Counted from the stretch's first letter, positions 10,483 through 23,865 are shown. The stretch is DNA of 64,000 nucleotides from Amaranthus tricolor (GCF_026212465.1 NC_080055.1:16274714-16338713), one strand, 5' to 3'. The notes: generated by a model from the letters alone, not told the origin. Program-made: numbers and translations.

Positions 10483-10873
10483 CTGTTTTTTTTTTTATCA
10501 GTGGAAATAGCCATAAAAATAAAGTTAATAGCAATTTCATTAATAAGTCCAAACATTTAACATATATAGCATAAAAAAGAACCTCAATGCTATATGGTAT
10601 TTTGCAATTGCGCACATGCAAGCCAGCATAAAGCATCATCTACTCTTCAAGAACAGCACTCCCTACATTCTTATGAATGCTCCTTGTAGATTCTTATGCT
10701 AAACTACAATTTAACTTTTTCCGTAAATGTTACGCAAAATTTATAGTAAAAACTACTGATCAAAGGTACGTTAAGCTCAACCTATTCTGATTTGCAAATG
10801 TCCAAGAACAGCAATGTTGACACTTGTTTTCTTCAACACTAGTTAGTAGATGATGTGGCATGTGTAAGATTTG
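10483..10873. other. Probable upstream intron or flank of the NBS relic
   Basis: An acceptor-like AACAG follows an A-rich run at 10483-10500. No confident upstream exon is visible before the copia insertion at 10879. Confidence 0.4.
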
Positions 10874-10878
10874 GGTAG

Positions 10879-11104
10879 TGTTAGAATAAAAGGATAATAT
10901 TCTGTTTTGAATATTATCCTTATTTAGCTTAGTTAATTTTACCAAGTAAATATTGATGTATATCTCCATTCCATGATTATAGCCTAAGAAATCTCATGAA
11001 TATGGAAAGATTAGGAGGAACGTCCGCCTAAATGCTAGGCCTCACATACTGTACAAATACTTGCCATTGTTCAATGGTCAAAGCAAGGAATTAAAACTCT
11101 TTCA
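10879..11104 (+). repeat. 5' LTR of the second copia element
   Basis: This 226-bp LTR is bounded by TG and CA, preceded by GGTAG and followed directly by the tRNA primer-binding site TGGTATCAGA. Confidence 0.96.
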
Positions 11105-11128
11105 TGGTATCAGATTAAGGTTTCGACC

Positions 11129-14100
11129 TTGGCTCCATTCTCTAACATTCTTCTTCCTTCTCTTCTGCTGCAAATTATGACTCCCTCTCCCAAATTTCAC
11201 CCGGCCTTGACAGTCACCAATGTCAAGTCTCTTATTCCTATTGAATTAGACACTGAAACTGGAATGTATCATTCCTGGGCTGCTCTATTCAAAGTCTTGT
11301 TAGAGTCCATGACGTCTATGAGCACATCATACCACCTACTACAACAGAGGAAATTGCCGCCTATGAGAAAATCAAATCAGAAGACCTATCTCTTTGGAAA
11401 CGCCTCGATGCGGTGGTACTACAATGGATTTATGGGACTATATCCAACAATCTTCTTCTCGCAATTCTACTCAAGGATGACTCTGCTCAAGGGGCTTGGT
11501 CTCGTCTCGAGTCCATGTTCAAAGACAATAAAGCTTCACGTGCAACCCATCTTGAAGAAGAATTATCTGATCTCAATTTTGAGAATTTCTCCTCCATTGA
11601 TGCTTACTGCAATCATATAAAATCATTGGTGGATCGTCTCGCAGATGTTGATGCTCCGATCCCAAACAGTCGTCTTGTTCTCAAACTCACCGGTGGTCTT
11701 CCCGAGGCATATTCTGGCACCGTGGATTTTATTCAAAATCAAGAACCATTGCCTACGTTTGAGAGTTGTCGTTCACGTTTGAAACTTGCGGAGCGAACCA
11801 TTAAAAATCATTTGGCAAAGGAAGGTAAGGCCGGTAACATTCCACAGGCTGCTCTAGTCACCACCTCCGCCGGCCACCAAGGAAGTGACGGAAACAGGTA
11901 CAGTAACGGAGGAGGGCCTGCCTCACGTCATAACTCCAGGAATTATAGAGGCAAGAAACAAAGCCCAAAAAATAATGGAAAATGGAAGAATGGGCCGGCC
12001 CAACATCAATCTGCTCCTAACTGGCAGCAGCATCCATGGGCTTCATGGGCCCAGTGGTTGTCACAATGGCCTGTTCCCCCTCCATGCCCATATCCTGCTT
12101 CTCCCTGGGCCTCTAAAACTGCTACAGCTAATATGGGCCCTAAGCATTCTGGATCCGGGATCCTAGGCCCACGCCCTCAAGCCTATTCTGCAATGGGTCC
12201 AGCAAATTCCTACTCTCCAACTGATATTGAAGCAGCCTTGCAAGCACTCTCTTTCTCTCAATCGGATGGAAATTACATGGATACCGGTGCAACATCTCAT
12301 ATGACTGCGGATCAAGGTATACTTTCTCCTTATTTTAATTCAAGCATTAAAAACAATAACATTGTTCTTGGTAGCGGTCATTCAATTCCAATTGTAGGTC
12401 ATGGAAGTACTACTCTACCCTCCCCATTTCCACCATTTACCTTAAATAATGTTTTGCATGCTCCAAAATTAATAAAAAACCTTATTTCCGTTCGTTAATT
12501 CACCACTGACAAAATGGTTTCCATTACATTTGATCCTTACGGGTTTTCTGTCAATGATTTACAGACGGGAATCACACTCCTGAGATGTAACAGTACCGGT
12601 GCCCTATATCCTCTGTTTTCTAGTAGTCAAGCCAACTCTCCAGTCAATCATACTACTTTCACTGCTCTCTCTCCTGAGCTATGGCACAATCGCTTAGGAC
12701 ATCTTGGAATTGCTGTTTTTAAATCTCTTAGTAGTAACAATTTAATTGACTGTAATAAGGCTTGTAAATCTTATTGTTCCTCTTGTTCTATTGAAAAACT
12801 TTCTAAATTGCCTTTTTATGATTCTGTGTCGCACACTATTTTTCCCTTTGATATTATTCATAGCGATCTTTGGACTTCTCCCACTACTAGTTCTTCTGGT
12901 CATTGTTATTATGTCTTATTTCTTGATGATTATAACAAATTTCTGTGAACATTTCCTATCTCTAAAAAATCACAAGTAAAACATTTATTCAAATCTTTTT
13001 TCTCTCTTGTCCATACTCAATTTGAACGAAAAATAAAGACCTTTCAGTGTGACAATGGCACCGAATACATTAATGGTACTTTTAAAGAATTTTTTGATCG
13101 TCATGGCATGTTATTCCGTCTTTCTTGTCCTCACTCCTCTCCCCAAAATGGCAAAGCAGAACGCCACATCAAATCCATAAACAATATCATTCGGACCTTA
13201 CTTGCACATGCTTCCTTACCACTTTCTTTTTGGCATCATGCCTTAGAAATGGCCACTTACCTTCTAAACATTCTTCCGACCAAAATCTTAGGATTTAAGT
13301 CTCCAACTCAAATCTTGTATCAATGTGATCCAATATACTCGGAATTACGTGTTTTTGGTTGTTTATGTTTTCCTCTTTTTCCATCTACCACTATTAACAA
13401 ATTGCAAGAAAGGTCCACTCCTTGTGTCTATCTTGGTCCCGCTAAGAATCATCGTGGTTCAAAGTGTTACAATATGTCAAATGGTAAAATCATCATATGT
13501 CGTCATGTGAAATTTATTGAAATCGAATTTCCTTTTGCTAAACATCACAAGCCACATAAAAATGATTATAATTTTCTAGACTCTAATCCTATTCTACGCC
13601 ATTTACACCACCCAGACACACCACAAATCTCTCCTACACAAAATGTTGAAACTGGCCCAATCTCGCAAGATCCAGCTTCTCACAATACTGCTGGATCACC
13701 TAATTCTGGCCCAACAACTTCCTCCCCTCACGCCTCTCCTCAGTGGCCCAGTCCACAATCTTCTCCTTTGCTTCACAGTGGGCCAGCTACTTTTTCAAAC
13801 CCACAAAATGCCTCTTCATCCACGTACAACACTCAATCTATCTCATCCAATCCTAATTCCCACATTATGACTACTAGAGCAAAGAATGGCATCTACAAAC
13901 CAAACACAAAATATTTTCACAATTTAGCCGCCATGCATACACCTAACATCTCTCCCATACCCAAGGACCCCGTTAGTGCTATTCGTGACCCAAATTGGAA
14001 AAATGCGATGTTAGATGAATTTAATGCTCTAATTAAAAATAAAACATGGGAATTAGTACCTAGACCTAAAGATGTGAATTTTATTCGATCTATGTGGATT

Positions 14101-15460
14101 TTTCAGCACAAAAAGAATTCTGATGGTTCTTTTGAGAGGCATAAAGCCCGTCTTGTAGGTGATGGGAAAATCCAACAACAGGGTGTTGACTGTGATGAGA
14201 CATTCAGTCCGGTTGTTAAACCGGCCACTATTCGCACTGTTCTTAGCATTGCTCTTTCCAAGTCCTGGCCCATACATCAGTTGGATGTCAAAAATGCTTT
14301 CTTACATGGTCATCTAAATTAAACAGTCTACATGCATCAACCTATGGGGTTTCGTGATAAAAGTCGCCCAGATCATGTGTGCTTACTGAAGAAATCTCTT
14401 TATGGTCTAAAACAGGCTCCTCGGGCCTGGTATCAGCGTTTTGCAGATTTTGTGACCACTATTGGCTTTTCTAACAGCAAATCTGATCACTCTTTGTTTA
14501 TTTATCAAAAGCAAAACGATATGGCTTATATCCTATTATATGTTGATGACATCATTCTTACATCATCTTCCGATCATCTACGACAACATTTTATGACTCT
14601 TTTAGGTACAGAATTTGCTATGAAGGATCTTGGTCCTTTAAGTTACTTCTTGGGAATAGCTGTGACTCGTACTAATAATAGTATGTTCTTGTCTCAAAAG
14701 CAGTATGCTTCGGATATTATTTCTAGAGCTGGCATGTCTAATTGTAGTCCTTGCAAAACACCTGTTGACACAAAACCCAAACTTAGTGCCTCTAAAGACT
14801 CTCCTTTTGTGGATCCTACTAAGTATCGTAGTCTTGCAGGCGCTCTACAATATCTTACTTTCACCAGACCTGACATTTCATATGCAGTTCAGCAGGTTTG
14901 CCTTCACATGCATAATCCTAGGGTTGAACATATGAATGCTCTGAAGCGTATTTTGCGTTACTTACAAGGCACTTTATCTTTTGGTCTACACTTGTATCCA
15001 TCCTCACTTGATACCCTCATCTCTTATACTGATGCTGATTGGGGTGGGTGCCCAGATACTAGAAGATCAACATCCGGTTATTGTGTATTTCTTGGAGATA
15101 ATTTGGTTTCTTGGTCGTCAAAAAGACAACCCACATTGTCCCGTTTTAGTGCCGAAGCTGAATATCGCGGAGTTGCTAATGTGGTATCTGATTCTTGCTG
15201 GATAAGAAACTTGTTACTTGAATTACATTGTCCTATCCGGACAGCTACCTTGGTCTATTGTGATAATGTGAGTGCTATTTATTTATCTGGAAATCCGGTA
15301 CAACATCAACGCACCAAACACATTGAAATGGATATTCATTTTGTTCGTGAAAAAGTAGCCAAAGGTGAAGTACGAAATTACAGATATCTTTACGAAAGGT
15401 CTTCCCCGAGTACTCTTTGATGATTTCCGATCCATTCTGAGCATTCGACAACCTCCTGCT
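11129..15460 (+). pseudogene. Copia gag-pol with frameshifts and nonsense codons
   Basis: The frame starts at 11129 in gag and shifts near 11300 into the main frame, which carries the UBN2-like gag segment. The protease appears as YMDTGATSHMT (near 12275), with the integrase HHCC region near 12680-12800 and the core around 12855-13260. RT has LDVKNAFLHG and YVDDIILT (near 14540), and RNase H has TDADWGGC. In-frame stops occur at 12496-12498 (TAA), 12946-12948 (TGA replacing a Trp) and 14320-14322 (TAA, one base from GAA). A short deletion near 15385 shifts the RNase H tail out of frame. Four open segments (11413-12498, 12514-12948, 13108-14322, 14332-15420) share one frame. Confidence 0.93.
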
Positions 15461-15475
15461 ACAACTGCGGGGGTG

Positions 15476-15701
15476 TGTTAGAATAAAAGGATAATATTCT
15501 GTTTTGAATATTATCCTTATTTAGCTTAGTTAATTTTACCAAGTAAATATTGATGTATATTTCCATTCCATGATTATAGCCTAAGAAATCTCATGAATAT
15601 GGAAAGATTAGTAGGAACGTCCGCCTAAATGCTAGGCCTCACATACTGTACAAATACTTGGCATTGTTCAATGGTCAAAGCAAGGAATTAAAACTCTTTC
15701 A
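15476..15701 (+). repeat. 3' LTR of the second copia element
   Basis: This 226-bp LTR is preceded by a GCGGGGGTG polypurine tract and followed by the GGTAG target duplication. It has three substitutions relative to the 5' LTR. Confidence 0.96.
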
Positions 15702-15706
15702 GGTAG

Positions 15707-16334
15707 TCAGTTATGGTGATTGTTTTCTATTGGTGTCAAATTTTAGGAGGAAAAGGAATGCTATAAGTAAATAGATTGTGAGAGTCGAATTATACTGGTT
15801 CTTTCTTTACTGCCAATGCTAATACATTAGTCATCAATTTGGAATATGACAAAGACCATTACTTGACTCATAAATCATCTCCTCGATGTTGACACATAAC
15901 ATTGAAACAAAAGATCTTGGACAAGACTTGGTAAAGTCTCTCTATGTTTTTTACTTCATTGCTGAAAAGTTGACAAAAGTTCTCAGAAAGTTAGATTTAT
16001 TGCATAGAAACACAAATGTGATAACAACCTAGTTTAATTAGACTTTTCAAGAATAAAAAAAATTATTATATGTTTCGCCCCTGAAATAATTTATCTTATA
16101 GCTTAAACCATCCTCTACATGCTTCACACGGTCCCCTTTTTGAACTCTCAATATGTACACGTTCATTTTGCACCTCTATCTTGCTTTCCTTTCCTTAATA
16201 TCTGTGCCCCCTCCCCCTCCCACAATCCCTTCCCCCCTCCAAAAAAAAGCAACCCACCAAATAAATGACTAGTTGTAGTACGAGATGAAATATAATTGAC
16301 TTCACTTAATGCAACCTGGCTCCAATATTGAAGC
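15707..16334. other. Intergenic stretch without a recognisable gene
   Basis: This is the far side of the copia insertion. I see no NBS exon, RNA gene or repeat that I can name, only a C-rich patch near 16200-16240. Confidence 0.5.
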
Positions 16335-16508
16335 CTATGTTACTTGGACTTGGGTACTGATGTCGGATACTGGAACGTGTCTAAGTGTCGCATACATTTA
16401 AATATTCGGTTTTACACCTAAAATAAAGTGTCTAAGTGCCATACCAATGTCCGAGCATCAAGGATCCGACACGGGTACGTGAAGCAAAATGAAGAGTCCA
16501 AGTATCAT
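16335..16508. mobile_element. Small hairpin MITE with a 10-bp target duplication
   Basis: The terminal inverted repeats ATGTTACTTGGACT and ATGATACTTGGACT bound about 174 bp rich in GTGTCGGAT/ATCCGACAC words. ATATTGAAGC occurs immediately outside both ends (16325-16334 and 16509-16518). A 9-10-bp duplication points to a Mutator-type MITE. Confidence 0.75.
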
Positions 16509-16605
16509 ATATTGAAGCAATAAAGATTTTTGGAGAAACTTTTTAATAGCACCCATATTATAGGTGGATATGCAGCACTTATGGTCAGGGTAAGTTTACA
16601 TATAT

Positions 16606-18223
16606 TGTTGAAATACACGAAGATGGTCGAATGCAACAAGAGGGGGGTGAATTGTTGTGTATCAAGCTTTACTTCGTTTTTCTTCTAATTTGCGGAATTT
16701 TAACAAACAAAATAAAGCTTAAACTTAAAAAGCAAAAGATAAAAAGGAGACAAAGATTTTACGTGGAAACCTTCTTAGCCTAATAAGAAGGAAAACCACG
16801 ACCCTCCGGGATTTCAAAATTCTCACTATGTTTTAGGCAACCAAATACAATTACATAAAACAGTTTGCTTCACTTGAAGCTTCTCTACTCTAGGCCTAAT
16901 TCTCTTTCTCTACTTTCTCCTTCTCTTTCTCTTCTTACGCTTCTCTTCTCTATTCCCTTAGACTTCTCATGAGTCTAATTACAACAAATCACTCAACAAC
17001 CCTTACAAAGCCAAATCTCAAGAGGATAAAAATTAAAATAATTACTTAAGAAAAATATAATAAATTAATTGGCATTTAAAAACAGAAAATATTTTTCTTA
17101 AATGATCTCCCTTTAATGGACACTCTTGGATAGATCACCGGTTTGAGCAAAGTTCCTCCTATTTATAGTGGGAACAGCCAGCAGTTACCTCAAACACACC
17201 TCCCACTATCATCCACGTTCTCAAAACATATGGTAGTGGAATTGCCAAAAAAATAAATAAATGGCTGTCATTTGCTCAGAGAGAAAATCAGTTTCCTTAA
17301 GCTAAAAATAGCATAGGAGTTAAAAACACAAGATCCTAAAAAATAGAAGATCTTAATCTTAAGAAGAAAAAGTCTTAGGCTATTTTTAGATAACTTAAAA
17401 ATGGTTTAGCCAATTAACTTACTAATTAATTTAAGCAACTAATTTAAGATTTAACCGTTTACATCAACTAAAATCAGAATAATAAAATAATTGCAATTTT
17501 CCAGTCGATGTTTTTCTCCAGAGCTGCTACGTAGAAACAGTGTACTGTCTCCAGCTTCAACTTCTGTTAGATTGTTCATTTTAGGAACAGTAGACCGTCT
17601 GTCAACCTTTAACTTCCTAAGCACTTATCTAACTTCTTGAATATTTTAAGACACGTACAACTTCCACGAACCAAGTCATAGACTTCATCAACGATTTCAA
17701 CAAAATTGGATATTCACCTACAAAACAATCTCTAAAATATGTTTGTTTATTTAAAAGTGAAGTCATCATCAAAACCTTAAGAGCCAACAAATTCCCTCTT
17801 TTTGATGATGACAAACTTTATAAACAAACTTAAGTATACTAGAGTAAAACAAATTTCTTAGAGCATACTAGAGATTAAAGCAACTCTAAATAACTTAGTA
17901 AATCAACTTGTTACAACATAATTTACCAAGCATACATAAACCAACTTACTCTATAAAAACATAATATCAAATATGTTTTAAGAATTTCAAAAATAATTAA
18001 ACTAAAACAAAAATTGACTAAAACATAAATTATTAAGTATTTTCAAAAGAAACAAAGAAACAACTTTAAAACAATTAATCAAAATATCCATAAGAACTTA
18101 ATATCAACACAGATGATCTGATTTTAAGCTAACATGAACACAACACATTAACTTCCATAAAAACGCAATATAAATCAATCAAGATATGTACTGTGTAATC
18201 ACAGCTCTTCTTAAGTTTGTGCA
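16606..18223 (-). repeat. 3' LTR of the SIRE-type element (about 1.6 kb)
   Basis: The plus-strand start TGTTGAAATACACGAAG matches the surviving start of the other LTR at 25752. The inner end is placed at TTTGTGCA (18223), next to a polypurine tract. That end rests on the tract alone, since the other LTR is truncated. Confidence 0.7.
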
Positions 18224-18512
18224 TAATCTTCCCCCTTTTGTCATCAATCAAAAAGAATATGGAGTTATCAAACCTCAGCACAAACCATATAGATTTGTCA
18301 GTGATGAAAGCAAGAAACAATAATAAAAGTAAGCACCATAAAAAGAAATCAAATCTGCATAGTGTTAGTTATCACAGACCAGAAATAAAAACAAAAGAAA
18401 GAAATGTAGCAGTTGTTCAAATACAAACTTGTACCCCAGATGGTACAAAGGAAAATGAAATTGTTTGATTAGTGTTACAGCCAACAAATCATTAAAAACA
18501 TGGGAAGAGGAA
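18224..18512 (-). other. Polypurine tract and untranslated 3' region
   Basis: The minus strand reads CAAAAGGGGGAAG at 18228-18240, the plus-strand primer of the SIRE-type element. The remainder up to the extra ORF is noncoding. Confidence 0.65.
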
Positions 18513-20141
18513 TCAGGGAGCAGTCTCTTCTTCATCGATGAACTCAGTCTGTACTTCCACTGTGTCCAGCTTGGCACCAAGACGGCTCTCCATCTGGTTA
18601 AGCTGATCAACAATTGAAGCAAGTGAGACTCGAACTTCGTCTTGAAAAGCAGTGAAATGAGACTGTAGGTCAAGGAGCTTGGAGATAATGAGGTTTGAAG
18701 AAGCTGCAGGAACAGAATCAGGGTTATTGAGGTGGTGATGGATTGTGATGTGGTGGTGATGGAGTGTGATGTGGTGATGATGTGGTTGGCTTGGGAGAGG
18801 GAGGTTTATTGGATGTAGACTCAGGCATGGTCTCAAATGTGGTATCATCAACCAATGTAGCATTACGTTTCGAGGCTAACCTCCTACTCTTCCTCTGAAC
18901 AGATTTAGCCTTTCTCCTCAATGCTATCACAGTCTCTTCATCACTTGAATCATTACAGAGATTGTGATAAGCATCTACTCCTTCTTGTTCTGCTCCCCCC
19001 TTACTAGCTTCTCTATCCTGTTCCCCTTTTTCTTCTTTTTCAATATTATAAGTGGGAACAGGTCCTTGCTCTTTTTCCTCTTTTTCTTCCTGTTCTTCCT
19101 CCCTCAATGTTCTTCTTCTTTTTCAATCCCTTCTTCTTCAGAACCAACTTCAACTTCATCCTCTACATAATGTATTAACATCCCTTTATCAGTTAATTTT
19201 AAGTGCAAATTTTGTAAGCATTTTGCACCTATCTTCATGTTGGGTCCCATTGGGAACTCCAACCCTTCCAAAGGGACATCAAATTTTTTTAAAATACAGG
19301 TCAGCAATCCTCCATAACCAACAAAATTTTTCTTCTCAATACAATCAGACAAATGAGATATCATCATAGATGGAAAATTTATCTTTATGTGATTAGCCAT
19401 GCAGTAAATCAATGTAGCATCACGTAAACTTACTTCACTCCTTTTGGAGTTTCTTGGCAAAATAAATCTTCGTGCAATATTGTACAGTAATTTATGCAGA
19501 GGATTTAAAATGTTATGGCTTATTTTCCCTTTTCTTTGCTCAATCCCTAAAAATTTTAAAACCGTTTTTTCATTTACCCCAGAAAATACTATTTTTGAAC
19601 CAACGTAGTAAGTATCAAACCCAACATTAGGAACATTAAACCATTCCCCCAGCAATTCACTATTAAATTCTATTTTGATGTTTTTGACAATACTAGAACA
19701 CATCCCACAATCATTTGAGAAATTAGAAATAAATTCTCGCATAAGATTTGGAAAAATGGAATTGCAACTAAAATTTGACATCAAAACTTCCCATTCTTGA
19801 TGTTGCAAAATGTCATGCAGTTGAGGAAAATGGGTAGAGTCATACCAGTATTTGTCGAGTCCGAAACCAACAGACATTTCTTTTGAGATTTCTTCAGCAC
19901 TATTAGGATCACTATGCTTCGAACGTTTGACTACTTTGGAGGATGAACCACTTGAAATCTTGCGTTTGGTACTGGTAGGTTCAGTAGTATGTTTGGGTGA
20001 TTCTTTTGTGGTTTTTGTGGTTGTGGGTGGTGCAGCATCCAGTAATGGTGGAGGATGAACCACTTTTAGAGGTTTTGGCTGGGTATGTGTACGGGATTTA
20101 GGTGTTTTCTTGCCTGATTTTGAAGATCTTGGGGTTTTCAT
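18513..20141 (-). pseudogene. Extra ORF in the env position of the SIRE-type element
   Basis: The frame opens at 20141 with a basic, Lys/Pro/Ser/Thr-rich N-terminus (about 100 residues). A globular region follows that begins near SVGFGLDKYWYDSTHFPQL, then an acidic Glu-rich segment near 19110. Two frameshifts (about 19105 and 18725-18790) break it before a His/Pro-rich stretch and a C-terminal heptad-like segment (LLDLQSHF to VEVQTEF) that looks like a coiled coil. I see no hydrophobic segment strong enough to call a membrane anchor. SIRE elements often carry such an ORF, called env-like by position; its function is unproven. Confidence 0.75.
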
Positions 20142-20651
20142 TTTGTACTTTTGAAGAGGTTGAGAGAAAAGAAGGAGAACGGTTTCTTGAAGAAGAATTG
20201 AGAAAGCGTGAGTAGCGTGTGTACTTTTGAAAAGATTGGGAGTTTAATAAGGGTTAAAATGACGGTTACCTTAAGTCCCATCTCATCAATGCCATCATCA
20301 TTACTTGTTATTTTGAAGGATTATTTGAAAGAAATGAAAACCGTTTCCCATTATTTTTTATTGATTTATGTTGACTATATAAAAATAAAATTATGAAATA
20401 TTAAATTATGATATTAAATTATAAAAAGAATGAATTATGATATTATAAAATATTATATGAAGAGAATAACGAACATACTGCTTTGGTCTGATCAACTTAA
20501 CAACATACAAACGAGAAGACATTCATAGTACAAACTTTATTAAGTGTTTACCTGATCCATTCAATAATTGATTCTCAATCAAGATATTGAGGTTGATTCC
20601 TGACCTTTTTCATTCTCATGATGCTTCATTGGGAATTTTATTCAATCAACT

Positions 20652-21173
20652 TTACTGGAGCTTGATCATACCAAGTTTCAATCTCATCTTTTCATATTGT
20701 TCCCTTGGAAGTGGTTTGGTCAGAATATCTGCAACTTGTTCGTTGGTGTTAACATGCTTTAATACAATATTTTTGTTTTCTACATTATCCTTAAGAAAAT
20801 GATGTCTAATATGTATGTGTTTAGCTCGTGAGTGATGCACTGGATCTTTAGATATACATATGGCACTGGTATTATCACAATAAATAGGAATGCATTCAAT
20901 TTTAATACCAAAATCTCTTAGTTGCTGTTTTATCCAAAGCATTTGGGAACAGCAAGCTGCTGCTGCTACGTATTCAGCTTCGGCTGTGGATAATGCAATC
21001 GTGTTTTGTTTCTTGGAACTCCATGAAACTAAACATGAGCCAAGAAATTGTACCATACCTGACGTGCTTTTTCTATTAACTAGATCACCTACATGATCTG
21101 CATCACTAAAGCCTTTTAAATCATAAACATCACTTTTAGGATAAAATAGGGACAAGTCGTCTGTTCCCTTCAA
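20652..21173 (-). pseudogene. SIRE-type RNase H segment
   Basis: It carries GFSDADHVGD, STAEAEYVAA and YCDNTSAICI, so all three RNase H acidic positions are present. The usual copia ending ADILTKPLPREQYEKMR follows. The link to the RT segment just upstream is lost through a small deletion and frameshift near 21190-21230. Confidence 0.88.
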
Positions 21174-21190
21174 ATATCTTAAAATTCGTT

Positions 21191-21967
21191 TTACTGCTGT
21201 GAGATGTGATTCTTTGGGGTTGGACTGAGACCAACACTAAATGAAATATCGGGTCTACTTGCAGTTAGATATAATAGGGAACCTATCATGCCTCGATACA
21301 TTGTTTGATCTACGTTAGTTCCTTTTAGGTCTTCATCTAATCTAACATTTGTAGCCATGGGTGTATGGTTGGTTTTAGCGTTGTTTAGCCCATACTTCTT
21401 AAGAAGTTCTTTTATGTATTTTTGTTGATGAATAAAAATACCATTTTCAGTTTGTTTAATTTGCAAACCAAGGAAGAAATTTAATTCTCCCATCATGCTC
21501 ATTTCAAATTCTGTGCCCATAAGTTTGGCAAATTCTTTACATAACAAATCATTGGTCGCACCGAAAATAATATCATCAACATAAATTTGAACAACTAAAA
21601 TATCATAACCTTTATTCTTAAAGAATAAGGTTTTGTCAATTTTTCCTCTTACAAAGTTATTTTGAATCAAAAACTTTGATAGTCTTTCATACCATTGCCT
21701 AGGAGCTTGCTTCAAGCCATATAAAGCTTTATCAAGCTTGTAGACATGATCAGGACAAGAGGTATTCTCAAAACCTGAGAATTGTTCAACAAAAACTTCT
21801 TCATCAAGAAAACCATTTAAGAAAGCACATTTCACATCCATTTGATATAACTTAAAGTTCATAAATGCAGCAAAAGAAATTAAAATTCTAATAGCCTCTA
21901 ACCTTGCTACCGGAGCAAATGTCTCAGTGTAATCAATACCTTCTTGTTGATTGTACCCTTTGACCAC
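21191..21967 (-). pseudogene. SIRE-type reverse transcriptase segment
   Basis: It carries the copia RT motifs [35 protein letters not shown] and YVDDIIFG (near 21575). The frame upstream (about 21968-22410) is disrupted by a frameshift, two in-frame stops and Gln-rich linker sequence. Confidence 0.9.
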
Positions 21968-22413
21968 GAGTCTTGCTTTGTTTCTTACAATTATTCCATG
22001 CTCATCTAGCTTATTCTGAAATACCCATTTTAAACCGATTAGCTTTTTGCCTTTTGGTTTGGGTTCTAAGTGCCATACTTTGTTTCTTTCAAATTCATTT
22101 AATTATCTTGCATGGCTACTATCCATTCGGAATCCTTTAGATGTTCTTCGTGATTTTTGGGTTCAAGTGATGATAGGAACGCAAAATGTGCACAAAAGTT
22201 TCACAGTTGGGATCTGGTTTGTGTTCCCTTATTCATATCACTTATGATCAGATCAAGAGAATGATAACTTTGATATTTCCAAGGTTTGGGCACAAATTCT
22301 CTTGAGGGAACAATAGAATGTTCTGATTCGACATCTTGATTGGCATTTTGTTCAGCTACTGGATCATTTTGCTCATCTGCGGGAACAGCTGGATTGGGAA
22401 CAGTTTACTGGTC

Positions 22414-23865
22414 CTATTGTGCTGGCAGTTCCTGGACTTGGTCAGTTTCTCCTGCATCTTCTTGTATTGGCTGTTCACCTGCTGTTCCTTGATCTTGCAC
22501 CTTTATTTTTTCATCATCTTCTAGACTTGCAAGACCTATTTTGACATTGTTTATTTCCTTTTCACTTGTTGAAAAGTTAGTTTCATCAAAGATTATGTGA
22601 ACGGATTCCTCCACGCACATTGTTCTCTTATTATAAACTCTGTAAGCTTTGCTATGTGATGAATAATCGAGAAATACTGCTTCATCACTTCTTTCATCAA
22701 ATTTACCTATATTTCGTTTTCCATTTACATGAACAAAACATTTGCATCCAAACACACGAAAATAGGAAATATTTGGTTTAACATCTTTAAGCAATTCATA
22801 GGGTGTTTTAGAAGTGATTGGTCTTATTAATATACGATTCAAAGTATAGCATGCAGTATTGACGGCATCGGCCCAAAAATTTCTAGGTAGACCACTAGCA
22901 ATCAACATAGTCCTAGCCATTTCTTCTAGGGTTCTATTTTTCCTCTCTACCACTCCATTTTGTTGTGGTGTTCTAGGAGCGGAAAAATTGTGATTTATAC
23001 CATGTTCATTACAATAATTCATAAAGTTTGAATTTTCAAATTCTTTGCCATGATCTGATCTTATGTGAACAATTAGATTATTGGTAGATTTTTGTATTTT
23101 GTTAGCAAAAGAAACAAACTCATCAAAAGCTTCATCTTTGCTTACTAAAAATAGGGTCCAAGTAAATCTACTATAGTCATCAACTATGACAAACACATAT
23201 CTTTTGCCACTACGGCTTTGTGTTCTCATAGGTCCACATAGATCCATATGAATTAATTCTAATGGTCTAGAGGTAGTCACCAGATACTTTGATTTAAAGG
23301 ATGACCGCACTTGTTTTCCTTTAGCACAAGGATCACAAATTTCATTTTTGAGGAATTTTATTGCTGGTAATCCTCTTACTAGGTCTTTTGATCTTAAAGT
23401 GTTAATTAAAAAATAGCTAGCATGACCTAGACGCTTGTGCCAAAGCAGTGGGTCTTCTTCTATAACGCTTAAACACGTTAGACTGGTTTTGGGAACAGTG
23501 TCCAGGTCCACAACATAAGTGTTCCCATTTCTGATTCCCTCAAGCACAAGGTCTCCTGTGTTGTTCCTAGAAATTATGCATCGTTCAGAAGTAAACTTAA
23601 CAGAGTTACCTTTGTCACAAAATTGAGAAATACTTAAAAGATTGTGTTTTAAATTCTCGACTAAAAATACATTGTCAATGGCATGAGAACTTGACCTTCC
23701 AACCTTTCCTTTGGCGATTATCTCACCCTTCATATTATCACCGAAGGTTACAGTTCCCCAATCATATGCTTCAAGTGAGAGAAATTTAGATTTGTCACCC
23801 GTCATGTGCTTGGAACACCCACTGTCGAGATACCATGAGTTGTTCACCCTCACTTGAACCTGCAC
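22414..23865 (-). pseudogene. SIRE-type protease and integrase segment
   Basis: The open segment starts in the protease (WYLDSGCSKHMTG) and continues through the pre-integrase HHCC domain (WHKRLGHAS, CDPCAKGK) and the DDE core (DLCGPM, RSDHGKEF, TPQQNGVVERKNRT). It ends in the linker at an in-frame TAG. Upstream, at about 24000-24060, a second zinc-knuckle-like CSFCGKIGHLKYHC lies in an interrupted frame with a stop near 23873. Confidence 0.9.

Larger units (their letters stand above)
10879..15701 (+). mobile_element. Complete but inactive Ty1/copia retrotransposon (4,823 bp)
   Basis: The element has 226-bp LTRs (10879-11104 and 15476-15701), both starting TGTTAGAATAAAAGG and ending CTCTTTCA. 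A perfect 5-bp target duplication GGTAG lies at 10874-10878 and 15702-15706. The primer-binding site TGGTATCAGA starts at 11105 and a G-rich polypurine tract lies at 15467-15474. The LTRs differ at three of 226 positions (about 1.3%), so the insertion is fairly recent. The polyprotein carries several disabling mutations, so the copy is non-autonomous. Confidence 0.97.

Noticed and set aside
19052..19369. Ser/Phe-rich plus-strand frame
   Set aside because: It is antisense to the Glu-rich part of the SIRE-type extra ORF.
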